The notes below the pieces were generated by a model. It was not told the DNA's origin, searched no databases, and was given only the letters and a program-made list of their open reading frames with translations. Positions 43,169-52,478 of a stretch of 64,000 nucleotides of DNA are shown piece after piece (the first letter of the stretch is position 1; every line of letters begins with the position of its first letter). Source of the stretch: Ignavibacteriota bacterium (GTDB taxonomy: Bacteria > Bacteroidota > Ignavibacteria > UBA10030 > BY39); contig QOQV01000006.1 in NCBI GenBank assembly GCA_003327435.1, positions 1-64,000 of the forward strand, written 5' to 3'. A program made the translations under genes and the position numbers.

Positions 43169-43929
43169 AAATAACTAGAGCAGTTGTGCCAAGTTTGTTC
43201 ACTGTTTTAAATATGTTCTGCGGTTTCTTTTCAATTATACATTCAAGTAAATCACAATATGAAACCGCTGCCTGGTTAATAATCCTTGGGGCTATCTTTG
43301 ATGCTTTTGACGGTATTATGGCTCGAATTACAAAATCTTCAAGCAAATTTGGAGTTGAATTTGACTCGCTGTCCGACTTAATCACATTTGGTGCGGCTCC
43401 TTCGTTTTTGGTGTACAATATTTACTTTAACTCACTTGAAGGCTTGGGAATCTTAATTAGCTCAATGTTACTAATATTTGGCGGGATTCGTCTCGCTAGA
43501 TTCAATGTACAACTTGTTGGTTTCGATAAAGATTACTTTAAAGGATTACCTATTCCTGCTCAGGCAATAATGATATCAACATTTGTACTCTCATATTATA
43601 CTGAAATTGGTGGGATAATTGGTTGGAAAGCAACAGCACTATTTGTATTGGTCGTTTCATTGTCGCTGTTAATGGTGAGTAATTTCAAATATGATACACT
43701 ACCTAAATTCACACGAAGAAATATAAAAGAGCAACCGATTAAATTTGCTGTTTTTGTTGCTGCATCGGCAGTTGTTGCAGTAACAGGAGGTAGAGCGATA
43801 TTTCCATTGTTTCTTCTTTATACTTTATCAGGTGTAATCCGTTATGTTATAAGTTCCTCAAAAAAAATACTTCATATACATAAAAAGTCGGAAGAATCTG
43901 AAGCTGAAAATTCAGGTATTGATATATAA
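43165..43929 (+). CDS. pssA: CDP-diacylglycerol-serine O-phosphatidyltransferase
   Basis: A 254-aa integral membrane enzyme that makes phosphatidylserine from CDP-diacylglycerol and serine. The CDP-alcohol phosphotransferase signature D-G-x2-A-R-x8-G-x3-D-x3-D is complete in 'DGIMARITKSSSKF' + 'GVEFDSLSD'. About seven hydrophobic helices are present. Translationally coupled to psd by a 4-bp overlap, so the two consecutive steps to phosphatidylethanolamine are made together. Confidence 0.95.
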   Translation: MKITRAVVPSLFTVLNMFCGFFSIIHSSKSQYETAAWLIILGAIFDAFDGIMARITKSSSKFGVEFDSLSDLITFGAAPSFLVYNIYFNSLEGLGILISSMLLIFGGIRLARFNVQLVGFDKDYFKGLPIPAQAIMISTFVLSYYTEIGGIIGWKATALFVLVVSLSLLMVSNFKYDTLPKFTRRNIKEQPIKFAVFVAASAVVAVTGGRAIFPLFLLYTLSGVIRYVISSSKKILHIHKKSEESEAENSGIDI

Positions 43930-43943
43930 GTTATGGAGAAAAA

Positions 43944-44192
43944 ATGTATTTAGCTAAAATTAATGTTGTATTGAAGAAATCGATACTGGATCCGCAGGGG
44001 CAAACCATACTTCACGCACTCGAGAATTTAAATTATAATACAGTTAAAGAAGTTAGAATTGGAAAATACATTGAAGTAAAAATAGATGTCGAAGATCAAT
44101 CAACTGCCGAAAATATAGTAAATGAAATTTCAAAAAAATTGTTATCAAATCCGGTTATGGAAAACTATTACTTTTCTTTAGAAAAATTATAG
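43944..44192 (+). CDS. purS: phosphoribosylformylglycinamidine synthase subunit PurS
   Basis: An 82-aa protein with the PurS pattern: 'KINVVLKKSILDPQGQTILHALENLNY' followed by 'VRIGKYIEVKI' and a C-terminal 'LLSNPVMENYYFSLEKL'. PurS bridges PurQ and PurL in the FGAM synthase complex of the multi-subunit type. purQ follows after 132 bp. purL is not in the window. A promoter-like TATAAT at 44261 may serve purQ separately. Confidence 0.93.
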   Translation: MYLAKINVVLKKSILDPQGQTILHALENLNYNTVKEVRIGKYIEVKIDVEDQSTAENIVNEISKKLLSNPVMENYYFSLEKL

Positions 44193-44324
44193 ACTTGATT
44201 TGTGATGAAAGTGTTTGAATTGTTCAGTGTTTGCTGGTTAATGCTTTTCTAATTTGAGAGTATAATAATTTACATAAATATAAAAAATTTAAATATGTTA
44301 AAACCTCTTTCTCATCGGGATTAA

Positions 44325-45038
44325 ATGATTGTAACTAAAAAGCTTAATGTAGGAATTGTAGTTTTCCCTGGTTCAAATTGCGATCAGGATTGTTTCTATG
44401 TATTTGATGAGATATTAAAGCAAAATGTAAAATATATCTGGCACAAGGAATCAATTCTTGGGAAAGTTGATCTGATAGTTTTACCTGGTGGATTTTCTTA
44501 CGGTGATTATTTGAGATGTGGTGCCATCGCAAGATTCTCACCTGTTATGAGATCAGTAGTGGAATTTGCTGAAAGCGGAGGTTATGTTCTTGGAATTTGT
44601 AACGGATTTCAGATACTTTGTGAAGCTGGACTTCTTCCTGGGGCTTTATTGAAGAATAAATCTCTAACTTTTATATGTGATACAGTCAATTTAAGAGTTG
44701 AAAATAATAAAACGTTTTTTACAAGCGAGTATAATCAATCGGAAATAATTCGAATTCCGATTGCTCATGGTGAAGGCCGATATTTCGCTGATGAAAAAAC
44801 AATCAATGAACTTGAAGCAAACAGTCAGGTCGTATTGCGGTATTGTTCACCCGATGGTCGAGTAGACGATGATTTTAATCCAAACGGCTCATTGAATAAT
44901 ATTGCTGGAATAATTAATGAAAGAGGAAATGTTTTTGGTTTAATGCCTCATCCAGAGAGAGCGTCGGATACAATTCTAAGAAATGTGGATGGAAGAAAAA
45001 TTTTTGAATCCATAATAAAAAATTTTATATTTAGATAA
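44325..45038 (+). CDS. purQ: phosphoribosylformylglycinamidine synthase subunit PurQ (glutaminase)
   Basis: A 237-aa class I glutamine amidotransferase that supplies ammonia to PurL in purine synthesis. Visible motifs: '[12 protein letters not shown]' start, oxyanion strand '[17 protein letters not shown]', nucleophile elbow 'GICNGFQIL' with the catalytic Cys, 'PIAHGEGRY', and the His-Glu pair in 'MPHPERA'. Normal length for the small PurQ form that works with PurS. Confidence 0.96.
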   Translation: MIVTKKLNVGIVVFPGSNCDQDCFYVFDEILKQNVKYIWHKESILGKVDLIVLPGGFSYGDYLRCGAIARFSPVMRSVVEFAESGGYVLGICNGFQILCEAGLLPGALLKNKSLTFICDTVNLRVENNKTFFTSEYNQSEIIRIPIAHGEGRYFADEKTINELEANSQVVLRYCSPDGRVDDDFNPNGSLNNIAGIINERGNVFGLMPHPERASDTILRNVDGRKIFESIIKNFIFR

Positions 45039-45064
45039 GATTAATAAAAGTAAAGGTATTATTT

Positions 45065-45274
45065 ATGTTTGGAAACTTAGGCACGACTGAAATATTGCTT
45101 ATTTTGTTGTTTATTTTGATATTCTTTGGTGCAAAAAAAATCCCAGATTTTGCACAAAGCCTGGGGAAGGGCATCAGGGAATTTAGAAAAGCTGCTCGCG
45201 ATATCCAGTCAGATATCGAATCAGCTAAAGATACAGACAAGATAGAAAATAAGAAAGAAGATAAAGATTCGTAA
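45065..45274 (+). CDS. tatA: Sec-independent translocase subunit TatA/TatE family
   Basis: A 69-aa protein with one N-terminal membrane helix ('TTEILLILLFILIFFGAKKIPDF'), the FG hinge, the amphipathic helix 'AQSLGKGIREFRKAARDIQ' and an acidic/basic tail. It forms the pore-like part of the twin-arginine system that exports folded proteins. No tatC is adjacent. It sits 26 bp after purQ. Confidence 0.93.
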   Translation: MFGNLGTTEILLILLFILIFFGAKKIPDFAQSLGKGIREFRKAARDIQSDIESAKDTDKIENKKEDKDS

Positions 45275-45375
45275 ACCTGCGATCAACTCATCTCATATTT
45301 ATCGCTTTTTTGATCTTTCAGTAAAGAAATTTTTGTTTTTACTAATAAATGTCAAATTAAATTTTTAAAAATCGT

Positions 45376-46458
45376 ATGAGCATATTAGTCGATAACACAA
45401 CTCGTTTGGTTGTACAGGGTATAACAGGTGGAGAAGGAACTTTTCATACTTCACAAATGATTGCATATGGTACTAAGGTTGTTGCTGGTGTAACACCAGG
45501 AAAGGGTGGTATGATGTATCGTGGCACTGACAAAGATCAATTCGCCCATCCAGTTCCAGTCTTTAATACCGTTTATGATGCAGTCAAGAATGAGGGTGCA
45601 AATACATCTGTAATTTTTGTACCTTCAGCTTTCGCTTCTGATGCAATTAAGGAAGCCGCTGAGGCAGGTATTAAATTAATCGTATGCATAACCGAAGGTA
45701 TTCCCACAAAAGATATGATTACGGTAAAGGAATATCTAAATCAGAAATCTGTTAGGTTGATAGGGCCTAATTGCCCGGGAATTATTTCTCCAGGTAAAGC
45801 AAAAGTTGGTATTATGCCAGGTTTTATTCACACTCCAGGTAATGTAGGCGTAATATCCCGTAGTGGAACACTAACTTATGAAGCTGTCTGGCAGTTAACC
45901 GAAAGAGGAATTGGTCAATCCACTTGCATAGGAATTGGTGGAGACCCGGTTATTGGTACTCAGTTCGTTGATGCTTTAAGATTGTTCAAAAACGATCCAG
46001 AGACAGAAGCAATTATAATGATTGGTGAGATTGGAGGAAGCGCTGAAGAGGAAGCTGCTGAGTATGTAAAATTAGAGTTCGATCGGCCTGTAATTGGATT
46101 TATTGCGGGTAGAACTGCACCACCCGGAAGAAGAATGGGGCATGCTGGTGCGATTATTTCTGGTGGTAAAGGTACTGCTACGGAAAAAATGGAAGCAATG
46201 AGAAATGCAGGGATAATCGTCGTGGAGAATCCTGCGTTAATCGGTGAAACAGTTAAAAAGGTGCTTTCAAAATATAGCGGGAAAAAAATTGTTACAGTAC
46301 CCAAAAAAGTGAATAAGAAAAAAGCTCAACCCAGAAAGATGAGTGCAAAACTAAAGAAATTATACACGGAACAAATAGCTAAATCTAAGAAAAGTAAAAA
46401 AACTAAGAGCAAAGTTAAGAAAATTAAAAAATCCAAAAAGATAAATAGAAGGAGATAA
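45376..46458 (+). CDS. sucD: succinyl-CoA ligase alpha subunit with lysine-rich C-terminal tail
   Basis: A 360-aa protein. Residues ~1-290 are a complete alpha subunit: CoA-binding '[20 protein letters not shown]', '[11 protein letters not shown]', '[10 protein letters not shown]', '[10 protein letters not shown]', and the phosphohistidine H256 in '[17 protein letters not shown]'. The enzyme forms ATP or GTP while converting succinyl-CoA to succinate in the TCA cycle. The last ~65 residues are an unusual extension with about half Lys/Arg (e.g. '[20 protein letters not shown]'), not found in typical ~290-aa SucD. sucB/sucC is not adjacent. ndk starts 2 bp after the stop. Confidence 0.95.
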   Translation: MSILVDNTTRLVVQGITGGEGTFHTSQMIAYGTKVVAGVTPGKGGMMYRGTDKDQFAHPVPVFNTVYDAVKNEGANTSVIFVPSAFASDAIKEAAEAGIKLIVCITEGIPTKDMITVKEYLNQKSVRLIGPNCPGIISPGKAKVGIMPGFIHTPGNVGVISRSGTLTYEAVWQLTERGIGQSTCIGIGGDPVIGTQFVDALRLFKNDPETEAIIMIGEIGGSAEEEAAEYVKLEFDRPVIGFIAGRTAPPGRRMGHAGAIISGGKGTATEKMEAMRNAGIIVVENPALIGETVKKVLSKYSGKKIVTVPKKVNKKKAQPRKMSAKLKKLYTEQIAKSKKSKKTKSKVKKIKKSKKINRRR

Positions 46459-46460
46459 GA

Positions 46461-46886
46461 TTGAAGGAAAGAACTCTTGCAATTTTAAAACCAGATTGTG
46501 TAAGAAAAAATTTAACTGGTCAGATAATAGCTCGTATTGAAGCTGCAGGTTTTAAAATATTAGGTATCAAAAAGGTTAGGATGACAAAAGAAACTGCCGG
46601 TGCTTTTTATGCTGTGCATAAAGGTAAACCATTCTATGACGGTTTAGTTGAGTTTATGAGTTCAGGTCCTTGTATACCGATGGCGCTTGAAAAAGATAAT
46701 GCAGTGGTGGATTTTAGAAATCTAATAGGTGCAACAGATCCTAAAGATGCCGCGCCAGGAACAATTCGTAAAGATTATGCTGATAACAAAGGAGAAAACA
46801 TAGTTCACGGTTCAGATTCACCTGAAAATGCTAAGATAGAAATATCTTTCTTCTTTTCTGAAAAAGAATTGTTAGAAAATCTGTAA
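46461..46886 (+). CDS. ndk: nucleoside-diphosphate kinase
   Basis: A 141-aa enzyme that balances nucleoside triphosphates through a phosphohistidine. '[15 protein letters not shown]' is the N-terminal signature, and catalytic H116 lies in '[12 protein letters not shown]'. TTG start with AAGGAG at 46449-46454, inside the 3' end of sucD. Close coupling to sucD makes sense because a GTP-forming succinyl-CoA ligase feeds Ndk. Confidence 0.97.
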   Translation: MKERTLAILKPDCVRKNLTGQIIARIEAAGFKILGIKKVRMTKETAGAFYAVHKGKPFYDGLVEFMSSGPCIPMALEKDNAVVDFRNLIGATDPKDAAPGTIRKDYADNKGENIVHGSDSPENAKIEISFFFSEKELLENL

Positions 46887-46906
46887 GTTCTTTCATATAA
46901 AATCAG

Positions 46907-47437
46907 ATGCTTAAGAAATGGAAAAAAATTAATCAGATTAAGGAAATTTCCAATAAATGGTGGACTTATATAATTGATGAAGTTGAGTTACCTGATGGTA
47001 AGATGGGTGAATATCATTATGTACATACTAACGGTTCAAGTATGATAATTCCTGTCTTAGACAATGGCAATATTTTGATGGTGAATCAGTATCGTTATCT
47101 TAAGGCTCGCGAAAGCCTTGAATTCCCCTGCGGTAGTGTCAAGGATGGATCAACTTATGAAGAAACAGCAACTCATGAACTTGCTGAAGAAGCCAATGTT
47201 GAAGCCGAGGTGATAGAATATGCAGGTACATTTAATCCATATAATGGCGTAACTGATGAGATGTGTCAGGTTTATATTGCCCGTAATCTGAAAAAGAAGG
47301 TTTTACCACCCGATGAAACGGAGGAATTTGAAATTTTTGCTTTTCGAAAAGATGAAATTGATTCGAAAATTCAATCAGGTGAAATATGGGATGGTATGTC
47401 GATAGCTGCCTGGATGCTTGTTAGAAATAAAATTTAA
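46907..47437 (+). CDS. Nudix hydrolase, ADP-ribose pyrophosphatase-like
   Basis: A 176-aa Nudix protein. The Nudix box is present from G in 'CGSVKDGSTYEETATHELAEEANV', with His in place of the usual Arg before the first helix Glu. An upstream 'NQYRYLKARESLEFPCG' matches ADP-sugar pyrophosphatases of the NudF type. It probably hydrolyses ADP-ribose or related nucleotide sugars. Its stop is one base before the ATG of the next gene. Confidence 0.88.
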   Translation: MLKKWKKINQIKEISNKWWTYIIDEVELPDGKMGEYHYVHTNGSSMIIPVLDNGNILMVNQYRYLKARESLEFPCGSVKDGSTYEETATHELAEEANVEAEVIEYAGTFNPYNGVTDEMCQVYIARNLKKKVLPPDETEEFEIFAFRKDEIDSKIQSGEIWDGMSIAAWMLVRNKI

Positions 47438-47438
47438 T

Positions 47439-48686
47439 ATGAAATACCTATCAGTTCTCTTAATCTTTATATATTTTTCTACTTTTTCATATGGGCAAGA
47501 TTCTGCACAGGAATTTAAGTTTGGTGCAGATGTTTTTTTTGCTAAGTATTTTTACCTGATTGAAGGTGAAAGAGTAGGAGTAATCTGTAATCAAGCATCC
47601 GTCTTACGAAATGGTGTCCATATTGTAGATTCATTACTGAGAAGGAATTCTAACATTATTGCACTTTTTAGTCCTGAACATGGAATCCGGGGAGAATATC
47701 AGGCAGGAGTCAAGTTTTCGGATGAAAAAGATTCAATTACAGGTTTGAAAGTATATTCATTATATGGAAAAACGCAGAAGCCAACAAAACAAATGTTGGA
47801 GAACATTGATGTTCTGATTTTTGATTTACAGGATATTGGAAGCAGATTTTATACATACACGATAACTATGTTTTACGCAATGCAGGCAGCAGCAGAAAAT
47901 GGTAAAAAATTTATCATTCTTGATCGCCCTAATCCAATTAATGGTGTTGAGATTGAAGGTCCGGTTCTGAATTTAAAACTAAAATCGAATGTAGGAATTT
48001 TTCCAGTTCCTGTTCGTCATGGTATGACTATCGGTGAGATTGCTAAAATGATTGTAGGTGAAAAATGGTTAGGTAATAATTTAAATTTATCTCTCAATGT
48101 AATCCCAATGGAAAATTGGAATAGAGAGAAGTATTTTGATGAATTGCAATTGAGTTGGATATCGCCTTCACCTAATATAAAAAGTATTTCAAGTGCAATA
48201 ACATATCCTGGGGTTTGTTTTCTTGAAGCAACGAATGTATCAGAAGGTAGGGGAACAGATTTGGCTTTTCAAATTTTTGGTGCTCCATGGATTAATTCAG
48301 ATAAGCTATCATCTGAATTGAATAAATTAAATCTACCTGGTGTAGCATTCAAACCTTTTGAGTTCATTCCATATTCAGAGGAAGGAACAAAATATAAATT
48401 CAAATATGCAAATCAAAAGTGTTATGGAGTTTTTTTAGATATTCAGGACAGAAAAATTTTTAAACCTGTGCAAACGGGCTTAAACATTATTTTTATTCTT
48501 TCCAGATTGTATCCTGATATGTTTGAGATAGATTATAATTTTTTAAGTAAATTAGTTGGTATTAAGATCAATCCGAATATGATAAAAAACGGAAGTATTT
48601 TGAAATATGGTAAAGGTATTGAGTCAAAAAAGCTTCAAAATTATAAAAATATGCGCAAAAAGTACCTGATTTATACGCATTTTTAA
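47439..48686 (+). CDS. DUF1343/NamZ-type exo-N-acetylmuramidase-like protein, secreted
   Basis: A ~415-aa protein of the DUF1343 family, whose studied member NamZ (GH171) removes terminal N-acetylmuramic acid from peptidoglycan fragments. I choose ATG 47439 over an upstream TTG at 47418 because it gives a clean signal peptide (MKYLSVLLIFIYFSTFSYG). Motifs: 'VGVICNQASVLRNGVHIVD', 'FSPEHGIRGEYQAG', 'DVLIFDLQDIGSRFYTYTITM', 'ILDRPNPINGVEIEGPVL', 'PVRHGMTIGEIAKM' and 'SPSPNIKS...YPGVCFLEATNVSEGRGT'. Likely periplasmic wall recycling. It follows the Nudix gene directly. Confidence 0.88.
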   Translation: MKYLSVLLIFIYFSTFSYGQDSAQEFKFGADVFFAKYFYLIEGERVGVICNQASVLRNGVHIVDSLLRRNSNIIALFSPEHGIRGEYQAGVKFSDEKDSITGLKVYSLYGKTQKPTKQMLENIDVLIFDLQDIGSRFYTYTITMFYAMQAAAENGKKFIILDRPNPINGVEIEGPVLNLKLKSNVGIFPVPVRHGMTIGEIAKMIVGEKWLGNNLNLSLNVIPMENWNREKYFDELQLSWISPSPNIKSISSAITYPGVCFLEATNVSEGRGTDLAFQIFGAPWINSDKLSSELNKLNLPGVAFKPFEFIPYSEEGTKYKFKYANQKCYGVFLDIQDRKIFKPVQTGLNIIFILSRLYPDMFEIDYNFLSKLVGIKINPNMIKNGSILKYGKGIESKKLQNYKNMRKKYLIYTHF

Positions 48687-48797
48687 AATATTTACAGAAA
48701 TTTCAATAAATTATTGATTTTCTTTATAAAATTCATTAAATTAAAGCGATTTTCTATAGTGTTCTCAATAAATAATAAATTTGAAAATCCCATTATT

Positions 48798-50762
48798 ATG
48801 TGGGATAAATTAAAATATTCGTTAAGAAAAGTTGATGGCTTCTTTTTATTGATAGGTGTGTTGTCGGTAATCATCTTATACTTAACGAAAAGTAATGATT
48901 TAAAATTTTATTCGTTAACTGTATTATTAGCATCAGTTATATTTTTTTTATTAAGTCAAAGAAGCAAAATAGATGAACTTTCAAGTGGGTCAGAAACTTT
49001 TTTTAAATATTTTAGAAAAGAATTTTCAGAGGAAGAAAAAATGAAGAAAATTGTTTTCGATGATTTGCAGGCTGAAAAAGGCGGGAAGTTTGTAGTAACA
49101 GAAGTTTACGATGAGTCACAGATTAACAAGCCATCCAAACCGACAATAAACGCGCCCAAGGAGAAAGCGATGGAGAACACCTTACCAAAATCGAAACAAA
49201 AATCTGAAAATATACAACCGGAATTTAACATAGCAGATTTTTTTGATTTGAATTTTGATTTATCAAAAAATAGTCCTGACCCACGTTCTGAGTTTGATTA
49301 TTTGTTAAATAAAATTTTATCGGTAATTAAGGAAGTAACATTTGCACATACCGTTGCTTTTTTCTGGGCGAATCGCGAAAAACAACAAATGGTATGCGAA
49401 GAAAAGGTTACAAATAGCCAGAATTTCTTCACAACAAGAAAATTCCCAATTGGTCACGATATCGTTAGCAAAATAGCCCTACAATCAAAACCAGAGATTA
49501 TTTCAAGGGTAAATCCGACTTCCGAAGCGGAATTGTTTTTATATTATACCGAACCACAGTTCATAAAATCTTTTGTTGGTGTGCCGGTATTTTTTAAATC
49601 GCAAGCAACAGAAAACCCAATCGAAGAGGCTGTGGCTGTTATCGCAATAGACAGTAAAACCGAAGAAGCATTCGGATATGAAACTCTCCTTTTATTAGGT
49701 CAATTTACAAAGCTTATTTCTGGTATAATTAAAAGTTATACCGATAAATACGACTTACTTCTGGATGCTGAATTGCTAAATGCAATTCACAGATTGCAGG
49801 CAAAGATAAAGACCGATTTAAAACCTTCAACTGTGGCAAATGCCCTTATTGAAGAAAGCGCAAAATTACTTAAATGGGATTTCATAAGTATTGTAATGCA
49901 GGATGAAATAAAACAGACATGGATTGTGGATAAAGTCCGTAATCGAAATAATGAAATTTATATCCACTCCGGTACATATATTGATTTTGATGAAAGTTTG
50001 CTCGGAAAAGTAATAAAAAGTAATACCCATGAATTAGTAGAAAACCTGGACACTTTTACTGGGTGTAGATATTTTCAGAATGAAAAAATAAACAGTCAGG
50101 GGTCTTTTGTAGCCATTCCAATAAGTTCCATAAATAAATGCTACGGTGCCCTGTGTGTTGAAAACAAAGATAAGTATAGTTTTTCAAAACAGGATATAGA
50201 AGTTTTATATAGATTAGCTGAAAATGCTGCTTCTGCGCTTGAAATTTATTATATGTCCAAGCTAATAGATGAATATGTAATTGTGGATGAACTGACAGGT
50301 GTATATTCACAGAAGTTTTGGCTGGAAAAATTTAACGATGAGCTAACTCGTTCAGAAGATTTTGCGGAAGATTTATCGCTTATAATTATCAGTATAGATA
50401 AAACTCAGGAATTGATTGATCGATATGAACAAGCAGGGTTAAATCAATTGCTTGTTACTTTATCCCGTGTAATTCGTACAAGTGTACGTCCATATGATTT
50501 GGTAGGTAGGCTTGATCAAAATAGATTTGGCGTGGTACTGGTCAAAACTCCTGCAAACGAAGCATATCTATGGGCTGAAAAAATCAGAAAAATAATTACA
50601 GGAATGGTTATAACAATCGATACCAAAAGTTTTTTTATAACAGTAAGCATGGGTGTATGCGGTGCTATACAGGGTAGTACTCAAGAGGAACTTATTAAAA
50701 ACGCCAACCTCGTACTGCAAAAAGCCATCGATAGTGGTGGCAATACAATAAGAGTTTTTTAA
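48798..50762 (+). CDS. membrane-bound GAF sensor with degenerate GGDEF domain
   Basis: A 654-aa protein from ATG 48798, which directly precedes 'WDKLKYSLRKVDGFFLL'. An in-frame TTG at 48714 would add 28 residues. Two membrane helices (~15-33 and 41-58), a charged linker, then two GAF-like domains (~155-310 and ~320-480). A C-terminal domain starts at 'DELTGVYSQKFWLEKF', as in diguanylate cyclases. The active-site loop, normally R-Y-G-G-D-E-F, reads R-L-D-Q-N-R-F (~residue 570), so cyclic-di-GMP synthesis is very unlikely. The domain may bind a nucleotide or act as a scaffold. Signal sensed unknown. Confidence 0.82.
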   Translation: MWDKLKYSLRKVDGFFLLIGVLSVIILYLTKSNDLKFYSLTVLLASVIFFLLSQRSKIDELSSGSETFFKYFRKEFSEEEKMKKIVFDDLQAEKGGKFVVTEVYDESQINKPSKPTINAPKEKAMENTLPKSKQKSENIQPEFNIADFFDLNFDLSKNSPDPRSEFDYLLNKILSVIKEVTFAHTVAFFWANREKQQMVCEEKVTNSQNFFTTRKFPIGHDIVSKIALQSKPEIISRVNPTSEAELFLYYTEPQFIKSFVGVPVFFKSQATENPIEEAVAVIAIDSKTEEAFGYETLLLLGQFTKLISGIIKSYTDKYDLLLDAELLNAIHRLQAKIKTDLKPSTVANALIEESAKLLKWDFISIVMQDEIKQTWIVDKVRNRNNEIYIHSGTYIDFDESLLGKVIKSNTHELVENLDTFTGCRYFQNEKINSQGSFVAIPISSINKCYGALCVENKDKYSFSKQDIEVLYRLAENAASALEIYYMSKLIDEYVIVDELTGVYSQKFWLEKFNDELTRSEDFAEDLSLIIISIDKTQELIDRYEQAGLNQLLVTLSRVIRTSVRPYDLVGRLDQNRFGVVLVKTPANEAYLWAEKIRKIITGMVITIDTKSFFITVSMGVCGAIQGSTQEELIKNANLVLQKAIDSGGNTIRVF

Positions 50763-50797
50763 ATTACAATAACACAAAAAAAGGAGAACAATAAAAA

Positions 50798-50992
50798 ATG
50801 GCAAAAGCTCAATCATTTGCTGAAAAAGCTGCAAAAGCTGGAAAATTAAAATATAAAAAATGCCCAAAGTGCGATAATATGATGGAACCATATCTTGTCG
50901 TTACAGGTGAACTGAGCCCATCTGGAACCTGGAAATTTAATCAACGTCGTGTGAAAGTATGTAAATGTAACGAAAAAGAGGTTTTTGCATAA
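50798..50992 (+). CDS. small zinc-ribbon-like protein, unknown function
   Basis: A 64-aa basic protein with an Ala/Lys-rich N-terminus and C22-x2-C25 plus C55-x-C57, spaced like a small zinc ribbon or rubredoxin-like knuckle. 'WKFNQRRVKVCKCNEKEV' closes it. AAGGAG (50781-50786) supports the start. It lies between the GAF protein and deoB. I know no function. DNA, RNA or ribosome binding is possible from its charge. Confidence 0.7.
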   Translation: MAKAQSFAEKAAKAGKLKYKKCPKCDNMMEPYLVVTGELSPSGTWKFNQRRVKVCKCNEKEVFA

Positions 50993-51006
50993 TCTGAGAG
51001 CCTGAA

Positions 51007-52200
51007 TTGATTCCAAAAATTCTTGTTATCATCCTCGATGGGGTAGGGGTCGGTGAACTTCCTGATGCATATTTGTATAATGATCAGGGTAGTAATACGC
51101 TTGGTAATATTTCTAAAGTTGTAAAAAATTTCGGCCTTAATAATTTGCAAAAAATGGGCATTGGAAATATTATTTCAATAGACTCAATACCTGCAACTGA
51201 AATTCCAATTGCTCATTTTGGAAAAATGGCTGAAAAATCAAAGGGTAAAGATAGCACGACAGGCCATTGGGAACTGATGGGACTTGTAACTGAAAAAGAA
51301 TTTCCAACTTATCCATCAGGTTTTCCAGAAGAATTACTTGATAAATTTTTAGAGTTTAACTCTCTAAATGGTTATCTTGGTAATAAACCAGCATCTGGAA
51401 CAGAAATTATAAAAGAACTTGGAGAGAAACATCAACAAACTGGTTATCCAATTGTTTACACATCTGCTGATTCGGTTTTCCAGATTGCTGCACACGAAGC
51501 GGTAATTCCCCTTGAACGGTTATACGAAATTTGTAAAGTTACAAGGATTCAAGTTTGTGTTGGAGAACACTCGGTAGCTCGTGTTATTGCAAGACCGTTT
51601 TTAGGTGAACCAGGAAATTACTATAGAACTCCTAATCGAAAGGATTTTTCTCTAAAGCCAAATGGAAAAACATTGCTTGATATCTTATATGAAAATAATA
51701 TCTTAACCATCGGAATCGGTAAGATTGAGGATTTATACGCGGGTATGGGGCTGAGACATATAGTTCATACCAAATCAAATCTTGAAGGAATTAAGGCAAT
51801 AATTCAGGAAAGCCGTAAAGTCGCAAACGGTTTAATTTTGGCAAATTTGGTGGATTTTGACCAATTATATGGTCATCGTAATGATCCTGAAGGTTTTGCT
51901 AAGGCTTTGGAAGAATTTGATGCAAAATTACCTGAAATAATTGAAACTTTAAACAGTTCAGATTGGTTAATAATCACAGCAGATCACGGGAATGACCCAA
52001 TTACTCCCAGTACGGATCATTCCCGGGAATATGTACCAATTCTGGTGTATAACAAAAATATTAAAACTGGAAAGAATATTGGTATTAGAAAAACTTTCGC
52101 CGATTTAGCCAAAACAATTGGAAACCTTTTTGGTCTAAATACTCAACTCAATCAGTTGAGCGGAGAAAGTTTTTATCATTTAATAAAAAGTGAGAATTAA
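51007..52200 (+). CDS. deoB: phosphopentomutase
   Basis: A 397-aa enzyme of the alkaline phosphatase superfamily. It interconverts (deoxy)ribose-1-phosphate and (deoxy)ribose-5-phosphate in nucleoside breakdown. Metal and active-site motifs: '[13 protein letters not shown]', phosphothreonine loop '[13 protein letters not shown]', '[13 protein letters not shown]', '[17 protein letters not shown]', '[21 protein letters not shown]'. TTG start chosen because it begins the conserved N-terminal strand. Two microcompartment vertex genes follow at once, which hints that nucleoside sugars may feed an encapsulated pathway. Confidence 0.96.
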   Translation: MIPKILVIILDGVGVGELPDAYLYNDQGSNTLGNISKVVKNFGLNNLQKMGIGNIISIDSIPATEIPIAHFGKMAEKSKGKDSTTGHWELMGLVTEKEFPTYPSGFPEELLDKFLEFNSLNGYLGNKPASGTEIIKELGEKHQQTGYPIVYTSADSVFQIAAHEAVIPLERLYEICKVTRIQVCVGEHSVARVIARPFLGEPGNYYRTPNRKDFSLKPNGKTLLDILYENNILTIGIGKIEDLYAGMGLRHIVHTKSNLEGIKAIIQESRKVANGLILANLVDFDQLYGHRNDPEGFAKALEEFDAKLPEIIETLNSSDWLIITADHGNDPITPSTDHSREYVPILVYNKNIKTGKNIGIRKTFADLAKTIGNLFGLNTQLNQLSGESFYHLIKSEN

Positions 52201-52202
52201 AA

Positions 52203-52478
52203 ATGGTATTAGGAAAAGTTGTTGGAACAGTTTGGGCAACAAGAAAAGATGAAGAGCTTGTTGGCTTCAAATTTCAGATAGTTAAACATATTGGTCTGGA
52301 TTATAAACTAAAAGATACATTTGTGGTAGCTGTAGATACTGTACAGGCTGGAATCGGCGATATTGTATTGGTCTGCAGCGGTAGTTCAGCGCGACAGACG
52401 ACATTGACAAAGAACAAACCAGTTGATGCAGTCATAATGGCTGTTGTTGATAAGCTCGATATTGAGGAAGAAAACTAA
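52203..52478 (+). CDS. EutN/CcmL-family microcompartment vertex protein 1
   Basis: A 91-aa protein of the BMC-P (EutN/CcmL) family, whose pentamers cap the vertices of bacterial microcompartments. Hallmarks: 'LGKVVGTVWATRKDEELVGFKF' at the start, 'VAVDTVQAGIGDIVLVCSGSSAR' and 'KPVDAVIMAVVDKLD'. It begins 2 bp after deoB and its stop overlaps the start of a second family member. No hexameric shell gene is in the window. Confidence 0.92.
   Translation: MVLGKVVGTVWATRKDEELVGFKFQIVKHIGLDYKLKDTFVVAVDTVQAGIGDIVLVCSGSSARQTTLTKNKPVDAVIMAVVDKLDIEEEN

Noticed and set aside
44238-44266. TATAAT at 44261 as a purQ promoter
   Set aside because: The -10 is good but the bases 17 bp upstream (TTAATG) are a poor -35. 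Mentioned only in the purS entry.
48714-48797. TTG start giving 28 more residues for the GAF/GGDEF protein
   Set aside because: The extension is irregular and lacks a ribosome binding site; the ATG at 48798 gives a normal N-terminus before the first helix.
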